Source: JAKVCB01 sp965243695 (GTDB lineage Bacteria; Planctomycetota; Planctomycetia; Pirellulales; Lacipirellulaceae). Taken from it: a stretch of DNA of 64,000 nucleotides. The stretch covers positions 434,001-498,000 of the forward strand of contig CBDEWC010000039.1 in the NCBI GenBank assembly GCA_965243695.1, given 5' to 3'. The translations under genes and the position numbers were made by a program. The notes under the pieces were generated by a model that worked only from the letters and a program-made list of their open reading frames with translations, had not been told where the DNA came from and searched no databases. Every line of letters begins with the position of its first letter. The stretch's first letter is position 1. This document shows positions 28,873 through 37,427 of this stretch, one piece after another.

Positions 28873-29275
28873 GGCGGGTTTTCCACAGGTTCGGCCAGAC
28901 ACCAGATTTCAAGACTTCAATCGAACGTTGAGGTAACTCAGCCTGCGACGTTTGCAAACACCCAAACCAGTTGACCTATATCTCTTATTCCTATTGTACA
29001 ACGAGGTTACACCATTGGGCAATTGTTGTCGTCGTGGCCGGACACCTGCTGCTTTCTCGGGTTGGTGAGGCCAAGGTGGCTCCCCAAAAAATCGGCTGCC
29101 AAAAATCCTTGAAATAAAGGCTTCCAAAAGTTATCGTATCAGCAGGTTGCGTTCCTGCCGAGTTCACGTTCCTGTCGAGTAGCTGTTTGCCGTATGGGGA
29201 ATTGAATGTTTTCGCACGGATCGCCTTGAATATTGTCAATTCGTACGCAGTTCTCAGTAGAGAGGCCAATGAATT
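28873..29275. other. Divergent intergenic region
   Basis: This spacer lies between the starts of the PSCyt2/PSD1 gene (minus) and a TIM-barrel isomerase gene (plus). Apart from a 17-bp imperfect tandem repeat at 29150-29179 nothing specific was seen. Confidence 0.5.
29150..29179. repeat. 17-bp imperfect tandem repeat
   Basis: CGTTCCTGCCGAG recurs 17 bp later as CGTTCCTGTCGAG. It lies about 100 bp upstream of the isomerase gene. Confidence 0.6.
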
Positions 29276-30175
29276 ATGAGTTATTCACGCCGCGGTTTTT
29301 TAAGACGGGCAGGAGTAGTTACGGCTGCGATTCCAGCGGGAGGCCTGCTGGGGTCTGCAGGTTTGGTAGATCACTTGACGGCGAGCGAGACGGGCACTGG
29401 CCAGGATGCAATTCCTCTGGGACTGGTTACTTATAACTGGGGGCGCGATTGGGACCTGCCAACGGTGATTGCCAACTGTGAAAAAACAGGCTTCGCAGGA
29501 GTGGAGTTGCGATCTACCCACAAGCACGGAGTAGAACCCGATCTCACGGCAAGTCAGCGGCACGAGGTTGCCCGGCGATTTTCGGACAGCTCCGTAGAAC
29601 TGGTTGGGCTGGGAACAGCGTGTGAGTACCATGCTGAAGATCCCGCAGTGGTCAAAAAGAACATCGAAGAGTCGCAGGCATTTATCCAGCTTTGTCATGA
29701 CTTGGGGGGTGGCGGAATCAAGGTTCGCCCTAACAGGTTGTTGAAGGATGTGCCGGCGGAAAAAACGCTTGAGCAGATTGGCCAGGCACTGCGTCAAGTT
29801 GCGACCTATGGCGATGGATACGGGGTTGCAATCCGACTGGAGGTACACGGTCATGGAACCCAGGAATTGCCCCACATAAAAACGATTATGGACGTGGCGG
29901 ACCACCGGAACCTTTTTGTCTGTTGGAACTGCAATCCGCAGGACCTGAAGGGGGAAGGCTTCGACACCAATTTTGACCTTGTCGCCGATAAGATTGGCAC
30001 GGTTCACATCCACGACTTAAGGTCCAATAACTATCCCTGGAAAAAACTGGTCAAGAAACTGAATGCGTCACACTTTACAGGTTGGGCTCTGCTTGAAGAA
30101 GGGAAGTCTCCCGACGACATTGTGCAGGCAATGCATGAGAATCGAACCATCTGGCAGCAGCTGAATTCCAGTTAA
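29276..30175 (+). CDS. Tat-exported sugar phosphate isomerase/epimerase-like protein
   Basis: A 299-residue AP-endonuclease-family-2/xylose-isomerase-like TIM barrel. The N-terminus is a Tat signal: YSRRGFLRRAGVVTAAIPAGG. Barrel features include TGFAGVELRSTHKHG near residue 70, GVAIRLEVHGHG near 185 (metal-binding Glu), IGTVHIHDLR near 240 and GWALLEEGKS near 270. Proteins of this type bind a divalent metal and isomerise or epimerise sugars; exported versions are common in planctomycetes and their substrates are unknown. The NHL-type gene follows after 98 bp on the same strand and may be co-expressed. Confidence 0.87.
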   Translation: MSYSRRGFLRRAGVVTAAIPAGGLLGSAGLVDHLTASETGTGQDAIPLGLVTYNWGRDWDLPTVIANCEKTGFAGVELRSTHKHGVEPDLTASQRHEVARRFSDSSVELVGLGTACEYHAEDPAVVKKNIEESQAFIQLCHDLGGGGIKVRPNRLLKDVPAEKTLEQIGQALRQVATYGDGYGVAIRLEVHGHGTQELPHIKTIMDVADHRNLFVCWNCNPQDLKGEGFDTNFDLVADKIGTVHIHDLRSNNYPWKKLVKKLNASHFTGWALLEEGKSPDDIVQAMHENRTIWQQLNSS

Positions 30176-30273
30176 AAGGGAACCCCACAAGTTGGCTGGC
30201 TTTGTGACAGTTCCTCTCGTGGCAGGCAGCGCACGATCTACATTATCCATCAAATCAAGAGAAGGTGCTCATT

Positions 30274-31392
30274 ATGAACCAACCGAAGATTACAAAACGA
30301 ACCTCCCATTCGTTGACCCGTCGCGCGTTTGTCCAGCGGGCTGCGGTGGCGACCCTGGCAGTGCCAGGCGTTGCTCCTGCCATTCATGCCGCTGACAAGG
30401 CCGGTTCCCGGTCAGCGGTGATCGGTTCGGGGGAGCATACCTACGAGTGTATCCATGATTGGGGACGCGACCAGTTGCCCGGAGCGGCCCACTACGGCAA
30501 TGCGTCCCATGGGGTTGCGATCGACAACTCAGGATGGATTTACATTACCCATTACGGAGATCCAGGTTCTATTTTTGTGTTTGATCCCGACGGCAGTTTT
30601 GTGAAATCGATGGGAGAAATTCACCAGGTTTCCGGGACCGAGGGTCATGGCAAGGAGGCGCGTGGTCACGGTATTGATATTCGCAAAGAAGGTGGCCAGG
30701 AGTTTATTTACCTGGCTTCCAGTGACAAGACTATGGATTTTGCCAAGATGGATCTCGACGGGGAAATTGTTTGGCGGAAAGGTCGCAAGGAGCTTCACGA
30801 AGATACGGGGCAATATGATTCCAAAACCGCCTATCGGCCCACGAACGTGAGCTTTGCACCCGACGGAGGTTATTTTCTGGGCGACGGCTATGGGAGCAAT
30901 CTCATTCACCATTATGATCGGGACGACAACTACGTGCGGACCATTGGAAGCATTGGTACGGGCGACGGTGAATTCCAAACCCCCCATGGTCAATGGCTCG
31001 ACCAGCGGGATGGGCAGCCCAAACTGGTGGTTGCCGACCGGGCCAACAAACGATTGCAGTGGTTTGACATGGAGGGGCAACACCTGAAGACGCTCGGTGG
31101 ATTTTTGTTTCCCGCCGACATCGACATTCAAGGGGATCTTCTGGTGGTCCCTGACCTGCACTGTCGCGTCACCTTGCTCGACCGTGATGACAACGTGATT
31201 GTGCACCTGGGTGAAGATCCGGTATGGCGAGAAAAGGCGCTGGAAGGATTCAAAATGCGGGGCGAGCGCCAAAAGTGGCAGCCCGGAAAATTTATCCACC
31301 CGCATGATGCCTGTTTTGACGCCGACGGCAATATTTTTGTGACCGAGTGGGTCGATACGGGCCGCGTGACCAAACTTCGCAAGGTTTCCTGA
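30274..31392 (+). CDS. Tat-exported NHL-repeat / six-bladed propeller protein
   Basis: The ATG at 30274 is chosen over the GTG at 30265 because AGAGAAGG lies at the right distance upstream; 372 residues. The N-terminus has LTRRAFVQRAAVATLAVPGVAP, a Tat signal. The rest is built from NHL-like repeats: SHGVAIDNSGWIYITHYGDPGSIFVFDPDGSFVKSMG, RPTNVSFAPDGGYFLGDGYGSNLIHHYDRDDN and HPHDACFDADGNIFVTEW. Such propellers often are lyases, lactonases or binding scaffolds; no catalytic residues can be assigned here. It converges on the esterase gene with only 11 bp between stops. Confidence 0.85.
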   Translation: MNQPKITKRTSHSLTRRAFVQRAAVATLAVPGVAPAIHAADKAGSRSAVIGSGEHTYECIHDWGRDQLPGAAHYGNASHGVAIDNSGWIYITHYGDPGSIFVFDPDGSFVKSMGEIHQVSGTEGHGKEARGHGIDIRKEGGQEFIYLASSDKTMDFAKMDLDGEIVWRKGRKELHEDTGQYDSKTAYRPTNVSFAPDGGYFLGDGYGSNLIHHYDRDDNYVRTIGSIGTGDGEFQTPHGQWLDQRDGQPKLVVADRANKRLQWFDMEGQHLKTLGGFLFPADIDIQGDLLVVPDLHCRVTLLDRDDNVIVHLGEDPVWREKALEGFKMRGERQKWQPGKFIHPHDACFDADGNIFVTEWVDTGRVTKLRKVS

Positions 31393-31403
31393 GTGGAACC
31401 CTG

Positions 31404-32846
31404 TTACCAGGTGTCGCTACGGAACGGGGAGGCCGGCAGTCTGGCCTCGTTGACCAAGTTGGGTTCTGCTTCCTGGTGCCAGCCAAATCGTACGGCCTGG
31501 GGGTTTTTGACCTCGTTGGCGTGGACCATGACCGTGTCGCCATCGATGGTAGCGGTTGCGTCGACAAATTTCTGATTAGGCCCGGCAATGGTGAACCAGT
31601 TGAGCGGTTTTCCATCTCGAGAAACCAGGCCACCGTCGGTGTGATCAAAGAAAACACGCACCTGGTTTCCTTCGACTTTCATCGATTGGTACAAGGGACC
31701 CGAGTAACTTCCAATCTCTTTCTGATAGGTATCGGCCAGTGCCCATAGGGCCAGCCGCTTGCCAACATCTTGTTTGTTGGTGGGATGAATATCGTCAACA
31801 TCACCAATATCCGTGGTAACAGCCATGCCCGTGTGGGCAACGGTGAGCGTATGTCGCTGCGCGTCCCAGATACCTGGCAGCCACGTGGCATCACCCTCGT
31901 AGCGGAACGGAGCCAGTTGCACAAAATAAAAAGGCAGTTGCGGTTCTTGCCAAACGGTTCGCCAACCGCCGATCAGCGCTTTCATTTTTTCGTGGTAGAG
32001 CATTCCGTTGCCATTGTTTGACTCACCCTGGTACCAAATGGCTCCGCGGATTGGGTAGGGAACCAGCGGGTGAATCATGCCATTGTAGAGCGCCAGGGTA
32101 GATTGGTGATTGACGGATCCGTCTTCTTTGCGCTTGGGATACTCGGCAAGATGATCTGCGATTTTCCGGAGTGCAGGGACTTCTTTAAATCCTACCGGCG
32201 GAATCCATGGCTCGATGCGGGTGCCTCCCCAGTTGCTGCCAATCAATCCAATCGGAACATCCAAATGGTCTTGAAGATGACGCGCAAAATAATAGCCAAC
32301 GGCTGTAAAATTACCGACCGTTGCCGGACTAGAGAGTTGCCAGCCTGTTGTTGCGACACTCTCCTGAGGTGTTGCGGCGGCGGTGTGGGGAATTTTAAGA
32401 TGCCGAATTTCAGGGTAATGGGCGGAAGCTATTTCGGCATCGGCGTTGTTCGATTGGTGCACCGCCCACTCCATATTGGACTGACCGCTACAGAGCCACA
32501 CCTCGCCGACCAGGATATCGGTGAGCGCAATCTCGGAGCTTCCCTTGGCGGTAAGCGACAGCGGTTTTCCGGGAGTACGCCGGGGAAAGCGGACCATCCA
32601 TTTGCCGTCGGCAGCGGCCCGGGTCGAAGTCGACCGGTCACCAAGTGTGACCGTTATGGGTGTCTCAGGCACATCCCAACCCCACACCGGTATTTCCTCC
32701 GCTTGCTGCAAAACCATGTGATCGGTAAACGGGGCTGCGAGTCGTAATTCGGCGTGGATCCTGGTGGCAAGGTTGGTGGCAAAGTTGGCTACCAAGAGTG
32801 GCACCCATAACAAGCAGGCAGCTGCTTTTAAGCGTTGGTGTTTCAT
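31404..32846 (-). CDS. Sialate-O-acetylesterase-like carbohydrate esterase (SASA domain)
   Basis: A 480-residue exported SGNH-like esterase of the sialic-acid 9-O-acetylesterase/DUF303 family. A signal peptide covers about residues 1-32. Then follow the family phrases LAAPFTDHMVLQQ and PVWGW. The catalytic serine is in SGQSNMEW (Ser123), the block WYQGESN is at 271-277 and the Asp-x-x-His pair is DDIH (Asp351, His354). Members remove acetyl groups from sugars such as sialic acids or xylan. The exact substrate is unknown; the location next to sugar isomerases and a symporter suggests polysaccharide processing. Confidence 0.9.
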   Translation of the reverse strand: MKHQRLKAAACLLWVPLLVANFATNLATRIHAELRLAAPFTDHMVLQQAEEIPVWGWDVPETPITVTLGDRSTSTRAAADGKWMVRFPRRTPGKPLSLTAKGSSEIALTDILVGEVWLCSGQSNMEWAVHQSNNADAEIASAHYPEIRHLKIPHTAAATPQESVATTGWQLSSPATVGNFTAVGYYFARHLQDHLDVPIGLIGSNWGGTRIEPWIPPVGFKEVPALRKIADHLAEYPKRKEDGSVNHQSTLALYNGMIHPLVPYPIRGAIWYQGESNNGNGMLYHEKMKALIGGWRTVWQEPQLPFYFVQLAPFRYEGDATWLPGIWDAQRHTLTVAHTGMAVTTDIGDVDDIHPTNKQDVGKRLALWALADTYQKEIGSYSGPLYQSMKVEGNQVRVFFDHTDGGLVSRDGKPLNWFTIAGPNQKFVDATATIDGDTVMVHANEVKNPQAVRFGWHQEAEPNLVNEARLPASPFRSDTW

Positions 32847-33216
32847 TGGGAGAAGGTCCTCTCAAAACGAGTATGTACCCCGGAGTACCGCCCGGCAGGT
32901 CGTGGCGAAGACGGCCATTATGTCATGGCGCAGACAGAATCGTCAAATCGGCAGGTGACGACCGCTTGTTTGACTTGCTGGCGTGGGATCAGGCAGAAAT
33001 ATGTGGCGAAAGAGGCCGAATTCAACAAACCACCTCTTGGGGGTCGCGCCGGCGAGTCGGGTGATGAGGGTTCTATTTTCCTCGACGAGTTTTTCGCAAA
33101 GCTCGGCCTGATCTAGTTGCGCCGGTACAGCAGCAATGGGGCAACTGCAGATCACCGGAAGTTGTATCTGCGCCGCGCACGGGCTCGAAACCGGTCGCAA
33201 CCAGGCCAACGGGAGG
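32847..33216. other. Intergenic region, no feature recognised
   Basis: This spacer precedes the esterase gene and follows the MetE-like gene. A minus-strand open frame (32943-33422) overlaps the MetE-like gene in another frame and shows no family features, so it is not called. Confidence 0.5.
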
Positions 33217-34206
33217 TTAGCCGTTGAATAAGTCGCGGCCAGCAACCAGCGCCTCCATTTTGGCGTCGGCAACGGTGCGCGGGAGCATCCAAAATCCACA
33301 ATCGGGGTGGACGTACTGAATGCGTTCGGCGCCCACTTCATCGGCAACTCGGGAAATGCGGTGGGCAACCGTCTCGGGTGTCTCGACTTCATTGTCTTTG
33401 ATGTCAATGACGCCGATACCAAGTCCCAGGGATTTTTTTACATCGCGCAGCATCGTGAGCTCCGACTCCGGGCGCCGGGCCATTTCCAGCACAACATGGT
33501 CGGCCTCTAGGGCGTTGAGAAATTCGACCAACCGGTCATAGGCTCCTTTTTGGATGGTTTGTCCGCCGTAGTTTCCGAAGCAGAGGTGCACCGCTGTTTC
33601 GTGTTGGGCACCTGCCAGCACGCAATTAATTCCAGCGGCGGCGATGGCAGCATCCTCGGGGTTGCCAGTGATATTTGCTTCGTCGACCTGGATGATTTCG
33701 GCATCAACTTCGGCAACCTGCTGCTTTAAGACTTCGCCCAGAGCCATGACCAGCGACGAGAGATCGTGGTAATGGATGTCGGCCACGGTTTTGGCGAGCA
33801 TGTAGGGACTGGTGACCGTAAATTTTTTGGGTCGCGTGCTCAAATCGCGAAATAGGCCGTAGTCGCTGGCCAAGTCAAGCCTGCCTGCACCAACCGGACC
33901 GGTCACGATTCCGGGTGGCTTGCTGCGAAAGGTCATCCCGTGCTGCTTGCGCCAACGCACCAGTTGTTGATGATCCAACTCGGTTTCAATTCCCGACATG
34001 GGACGCACAAAATAGTCAATCATACCGTTGGTTTCGGCATGGTTGATGTCCCAGCGGTAGAGTTCTCCGTCGGCAACAACATCAATGCCGGCGAGTTCCT
34101 GGATTTTTAACACGGCGAGCATGGCGTCCCGCAATGATTCGGTATTGCTTACCATCTGCAGCCATGCAGGGACAGGATAACTACCTACGACGGTTGTTTT
34201 GATCAC
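33217..34206 (-). CDS. MetE C-terminal-domain-like protein (zinc methyltransferase fold)
   Basis: A 329-residue protein matching only the catalytic C-terminal half of cobalamin-independent methionine synthase (UROD/MetE-like barrel). The start is KTTVVGSYPVP. All four zinc/thiol-site residues are conserved: His207 and Cys209 in AVHLCFGNYGG, Glu241 in VVLEMARR and Cys303 in YVHPDCGFW. MetE itself is about 750 residues, so this is a short stand-alone form, known in archaea and in catabolic or desulfonating homologues. It begins at a GTG that overlaps the stop of the enolase-superfamily gene (GTGA), so the two are translationally coupled. A role in methyl or thiol-group transfer or C-S cleavage is inferred; methionine synthesis is not proven. 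Confidence 0.85.
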   Translation of the reverse strand: MIKTTVVGSYPVPAWLQMVSNTESLRDAMLAVLKIQELAGIDVVADGELYRWDINHAETNGMIDYFVRPMSGIETELDHQQLVRWRKQHGMTFRSKPPGIVTGPVGAGRLDLASDYGLFRDLSTRPKKFTVTSPYMLAKTVADIHYHDLSSLVMALGEVLKQQVAEVDAEIIQVDEANITGNPEDAAIAAAGINCVLAGAQHETAVHLCFGNYGGQTIQKGAYDRLVEFLNALEADHVVLEMARRPESELTMLRDVKKSLGLGIGVIDIKDNEVETPETVAHRISRVADEVGAERIQYVHPDCGFWMLPRTVADAKMEALVAGRDLFNG

Positions 34207-35660
34207 GGTTCTAGTCCTAGTGATGCGAATGACCAGTTCTCAGCTGTTTGCATGGTTGCCATATCGGGTAATGTTGCAAACCCCGTACCCGGACATTGAA
34301 GCGATCCGATTTCAAAAAGACCGCCTACGACTTCCGGACCGATGACTCCATGCTGACGACCGAGGAAATCAGGGTGGGCCTTCAGTGCCGCTTCTTGTTC
34401 TTTGGGCGGAAGATAGGAAATTCCTGGATGGTAATGATGACCGTTGCGTTCGATGTGTTCAAGGCCCAGAGTTGCGACCAGGCAGAGGTCGCTTTGTACC
34501 GGGATGACACCAACCGAGCAGAGGTCTTCGCCGGTCATCACAAATGGGGAAGAGTTGTCCAACTGGTTTAAATGCCAGGTGAGTCCGGCATTAAGCAGGC
34601 TGCGCAGGACACCTTTGCAACTTTTGCTACTCACCCCGCGATATCCACAGTCGATCGCCTCTCGATACGCGTCTCGGGTACCATCCGACTCATCAATGAT
34701 CACGGGGATGGTTTTCCCCAATTGTCGAATACCTGAGGTATGCTTTGGGTCCAGGGCGATGGATCTTTCAAGAGGTTGTTCAATCACAAGCGTGTTGGCA
34801 AGCAGGGTTGCGAGTTTCGCATTACAGCGGAGTTGCTCAATAAGTTCACTGAAGTCATCGGCCTGCTTGTACTGCTCATTCCCATCAAGCGTGAGGCGAT
34901 AACGATTGCCCAACCTTGGTTCTACGACCGAGACGAATTGTTCCAGGCGAGCGACATCGTGATCAAGCTGGTTGGCAAGCTTGATCTTGAAATATTGAAT
35001 TCCCTTGTGGTCAATGTACTGGTCCACCGATTGGGGAAATCCATCGTCGAGGCGTTCGTCAGCGGGGATGTCGCTGCTGGAGAGTGGGTCAGCCAGGCCA
35101 ATGGTGTGGCGGACATAAAGTTGCTGGCGAGGTTCTTTGGGTAACCATGCTGCCGGTTCGATGCCTGAGAGTTCGGGGTGGATTTCACCAGCAGAAATGC
35201 CAAGCACATTTTTCTGGATTAACTGGTTCAAGCTCAAATTGGTTGCCCGGCCGACGGCGTCAATCACTGCCCGTTCGACTAAACTGGTGCCAAACCCTGC
35301 CAGTAACTCGGGCCAGCTTCGCTGGCCTGCTTCGTCGTGAAGGCGATCATCGAGTGCCAGGTAGGCGCGGAAAAAATCGTTAGGCTTCCGCAGTTGGTCA
35401 GCCATGACGTGCTCGGCGAAGTGAATCGCGGAGAGCATATCTTCGATTTGCTGCTGGTAGTTCCTGGTCGGAGTCTTGTCGAACCATCCTGGCGGTAAAC
35501 AGTCACCGCTGTAACCAACTGCTACCGAGCCGTTGATTTCAACTTGGACCTCGAGGACTGCCTGTGGACAGGTTGTCAGGCAGGCAGTTCCATAGCGGAA
35601 AGGCAACCGCGTTGTCGAGTTGCGAAGTCCCAGGCGGGTTTCTTTGAGCGAAATCCTCAT
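34203..35660 (-). CDS. Enolase-superfamily (mandelate racemase/muconate lactonizing type) protein
   Basis: A 485-residue member of the enolase superfamily, somewhat longer than the usual 350-450. The second-strand base motif K-x-K is in YFKIKLAN (Lys225, Lys227). Metal ligands can be placed at Asp259 (with Asn261, LTLDGNEQ), Glu294 (VIEQPLE) and Asp323 (VIIDESDGT), and a second base at Lys346 in SSKSCKG. These enzymes abstract a proton next to a carboxylate. The pattern resembles dipeptide epimerase or muconate cycloisomerase groups, but substrate cannot be assigned. The stop overlaps the start of the MetE-like gene by four bases. Confidence 0.85.
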   Translation of the reverse strand: MRISLKETRLGLRNSTTRLPFRYGTACLTTCPQAVLEVQVEINGSVAVGYSGDCLPPGWFDKTPTRNYQQQIEDMLSAIHFAEHVMADQLRKPNDFFRAYLALDDRLHDEAGQRSWPELLAGFGTSLVERAVIDAVGRATNLSLNQLIQKNVLGISAGEIHPELSGIEPAAWLPKEPRQQLYVRHTIGLADPLSSSDIPADERLDDGFPQSVDQYIDHKGIQYFKIKLANQLDHDVARLEQFVSVVEPRLGNRYRLTLDGNEQYKQADDFSELIEQLRCNAKLATLLANTLVIEQPLERSIALDPKHTSGIRQLGKTIPVIIDESDGTRDAYREAIDCGYRGVSSKSCKGVLRSLLNAGLTWHLNQLDNSSPFVMTGEDLCSVGVIPVQSDLCLVATLGLEHIERNGHHYHPGISYLPPKEQEAALKAHPDFLGRQHGVIGPEVVGGLFEIGSLQCPGTGFATLPDMATMQTAENWSFASLGLEP

Positions 35661-35724
35661 CCGTGGTTACACGTTTACCGTTTCTGGGAATTTTGCGGAT
35701 GGCAGCTTGTCCAGTCGATGCGGC

Positions 35725-37167
35725 TCATACATCCTGGGGTACTTCAAACGGCTTACGGTATTTTCGTGTCATCATCAAACTCGCTTCGTCGTCACCCACG
35801 ATGGTTTCGGTCTGTGGGTTAATTTCCAGCGGCCTGCCCAACTGGTACGTTGCGTCGGCGAGATCCATTCCAACCGCTTTGCAGTTTTCCTGGATGGTTT
35901 GCAGCGACTCGACGACTTGCTTGTCGTCTCCCAGTGCCTGGCTTTGTGCATTGAAAGGTACCTGTTTTCCCAGCCGGTAGGAAATATTCCCGAGATGACA
36001 AAGAGCTGCTGAGTAGTGTGCCGTTTCTGCGTCGGCATTGCAGTCCTCGGCACGACGGCTGCGAACCGCCGCAATAAAGCTGCCAAATTCGTTGCCGGGG
36101 GTGACCTGGCGTGGAGTGCCTCCTTCTACGGGGATTGCATCTCCGCCACCCGCTGGATGAAAGAGTCCCTTTTGGATCATGCCTTCGGTGGTGTAGTACT
36201 CGTTCTGAATCACGTTGGAAAAACCAGTATTTTTACCAACCAGCCCACGGGTTTCAAAAACAAGCAGCACGTCGCCGTACTCATAAACCGAGAGCTGGGT
36301 GTTGGGCGTTTGTCCTTGATCTTGATACCCGAATCGTCCCCCCAGGCTCCAAACCCGCGTCGGCAGGGTAGCGCCGGGAATTGCCCAGCGGGCAACATCC
36401 ATTTCATGAACACCTTGATTTCCCGTATCCCCATTTCCAAAGTCCCAGAACCAGTGCCAGTTGTAATGGACCAGGTTGGCGTGGTAGGGCTGGTTGGGGG
36501 CTGGCCCCAGCCAGAGGTCAAAATCGATATGGTCAGGTGGTGTTTCTACCGGTTTGTTGCCAATCGACCAGCGCGGTTTGCAACAATAACCTTTCGAAAC
36601 CAGTAACTTGCCGTAGTTACCTGATTGGACAGCAGCAATTTCATTGGCCCGTTCCTGGCTCGACCGCTGTTGGGTGCCGTGTTGGACAACCACGTTGTAT
36701 TTGCGGGCTGCTTCGACACATTGGCGCCCCTCGAACATGTTGTGCGAGATCGGTTTTTCGACATAAACATCCTTGCCAGCCTGGCATCCCCAGATCGTAT
36801 AAAGCGAGTGGGTGTGGTTACAGGTCGCGATGGAGATGGCATCGACGTTGGGGTCATCGAGGACATGCCGAATATCGGCAACGCATTGCGGTTCAGGCGC
36901 GCCGACAGCTGCCAGATGTTCTTTGACAGGACCGAACTGGGTCGAGTCGATATCGACCAGGTGCGACACCTCCACGCCGTCGATGCTCGCATAGTTCGTG
37001 TAATGGGCTTTTCCTCGTCCACGGAGTCCGACCACGGCAATCCGAATTTTGTCGTTTGCCCCGAGAACTTTTCCAGATGATTTTGTTCCGGCAATGGTAA
37101 CCAGTGGAAGGACAGCACCTCCGACAACGCCGTGTTTTAGAAAAGTTCGACGCGATAGGATTGACAT
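35725..37167 (-). CDS. Tat-exported Gfo/Idh/MocA-family oxidoreductase
   Basis: A 480-residue protein with a Tat signal, SRRTFLKHGVVGGAVLPLVTIAG, then a Rossmann domain: IRIAVVGLRGRGKAHY near residue 41 and the family motif EKPISHN near residue 140 with the conserved lysine. The C-terminal GFO_IDH_MocA_C region includes FGNGDTGNQGVHEMDVARWAIPG near residue 245. The glucose-fructose oxidoreductase precedent shows that NAD(P) can be carried through Tat export with the folded protein. It lies 64 bp upstream of the enolase-superfamily gene on the same strand, so the three probably form an operon. Substrate unknown. Confidence 0.9.
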   Translation of the reverse strand: MSILSRRTFLKHGVVGGAVLPLVTIAGTKSSGKVLGANDKIRIAVVGLRGRGKAHYTNYASIDGVEVSHLVDIDSTQFGPVKEHLAAVGAPEPQCVADIRHVLDDPNVDAISIATCNHTHSLYTIWGCQAGKDVYVEKPISHNMFEGRQCVEAARKYNVVVQHGTQQRSSQERANEIAAVQSGNYGKLLVSKGYCCKPRWSIGNKPVETPPDHIDFDLWLGPAPNQPYHANLVHYNWHWFWDFGNGDTGNQGVHEMDVARWAIPGATLPTRVWSLGGRFGYQDQGQTPNTQLSVYEYGDVLLVFETRGLVGKNTGFSNVIQNEYYTTEGMIQKGLFHPAGGGDAIPVEGGTPRQVTPGNEFGSFIAAVRSRRAEDCNADAETAHYSAALCHLGNISYRLGKQVPFNAQSQALGDDKQVVESLQTIQENCKAVGMDLADATYQLGRPLEINPQTETIVGDDEASLMMTRKYRKPFEVPQDV

Positions 37168-37237
37168 GGGTTAGACCTCTCCGGCAACAGTTCTTGGTAT
37201 TGGTCGTAAACGCACAACCAAAATTATGTGAAAAATA

Positions 37238-37252
37238 GTTGATAAAATCAAC
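37238..37252. promoter_or_regulatory. Palindrome in divergent promoter region, candidate operator
   Basis: GTTGAT and ATCAAC are exact inverted arms separated by AAA. The element lies about 70 bp upstream of the Gfo/Idh/MocA gene (minus) and 175 bp upstream of the SSS symporter gene (plus). It could be a repressor site for either; there is no direct proof. Confidence 0.35.
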
Positions 37253-37427
37253 CCTGGTGGCAGTTTGCCCCTTTTAATTCGCGGTCGATATTTTTGGAAT
37301 AAGGTTTCTCCCTCTGTACGCTGGAGACTTTAATCGAGTACTATTTCAAACGGTCCACATGACAATTTCGGTTTGAGTGGATGGTTCGTCATCGACATTT
37401 TGTTTCATATCCCATTGAGGGTCGCAC

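Noticed and set aside
30529..31305. 258-codon minus-strand frame opposite the NHL-repeat gene
   Set aside because: It is a shadow of the plus-strand gene, which has a signal peptide, repeats and a good ribosome site.
32943..33422. 159-codon minus-strand frame next to the MetE-like gene
   Set aside because: It overlaps the MetE-like gene in another frame over 206 bp, and the MetE-like frame holds conserved zinc ligands there.
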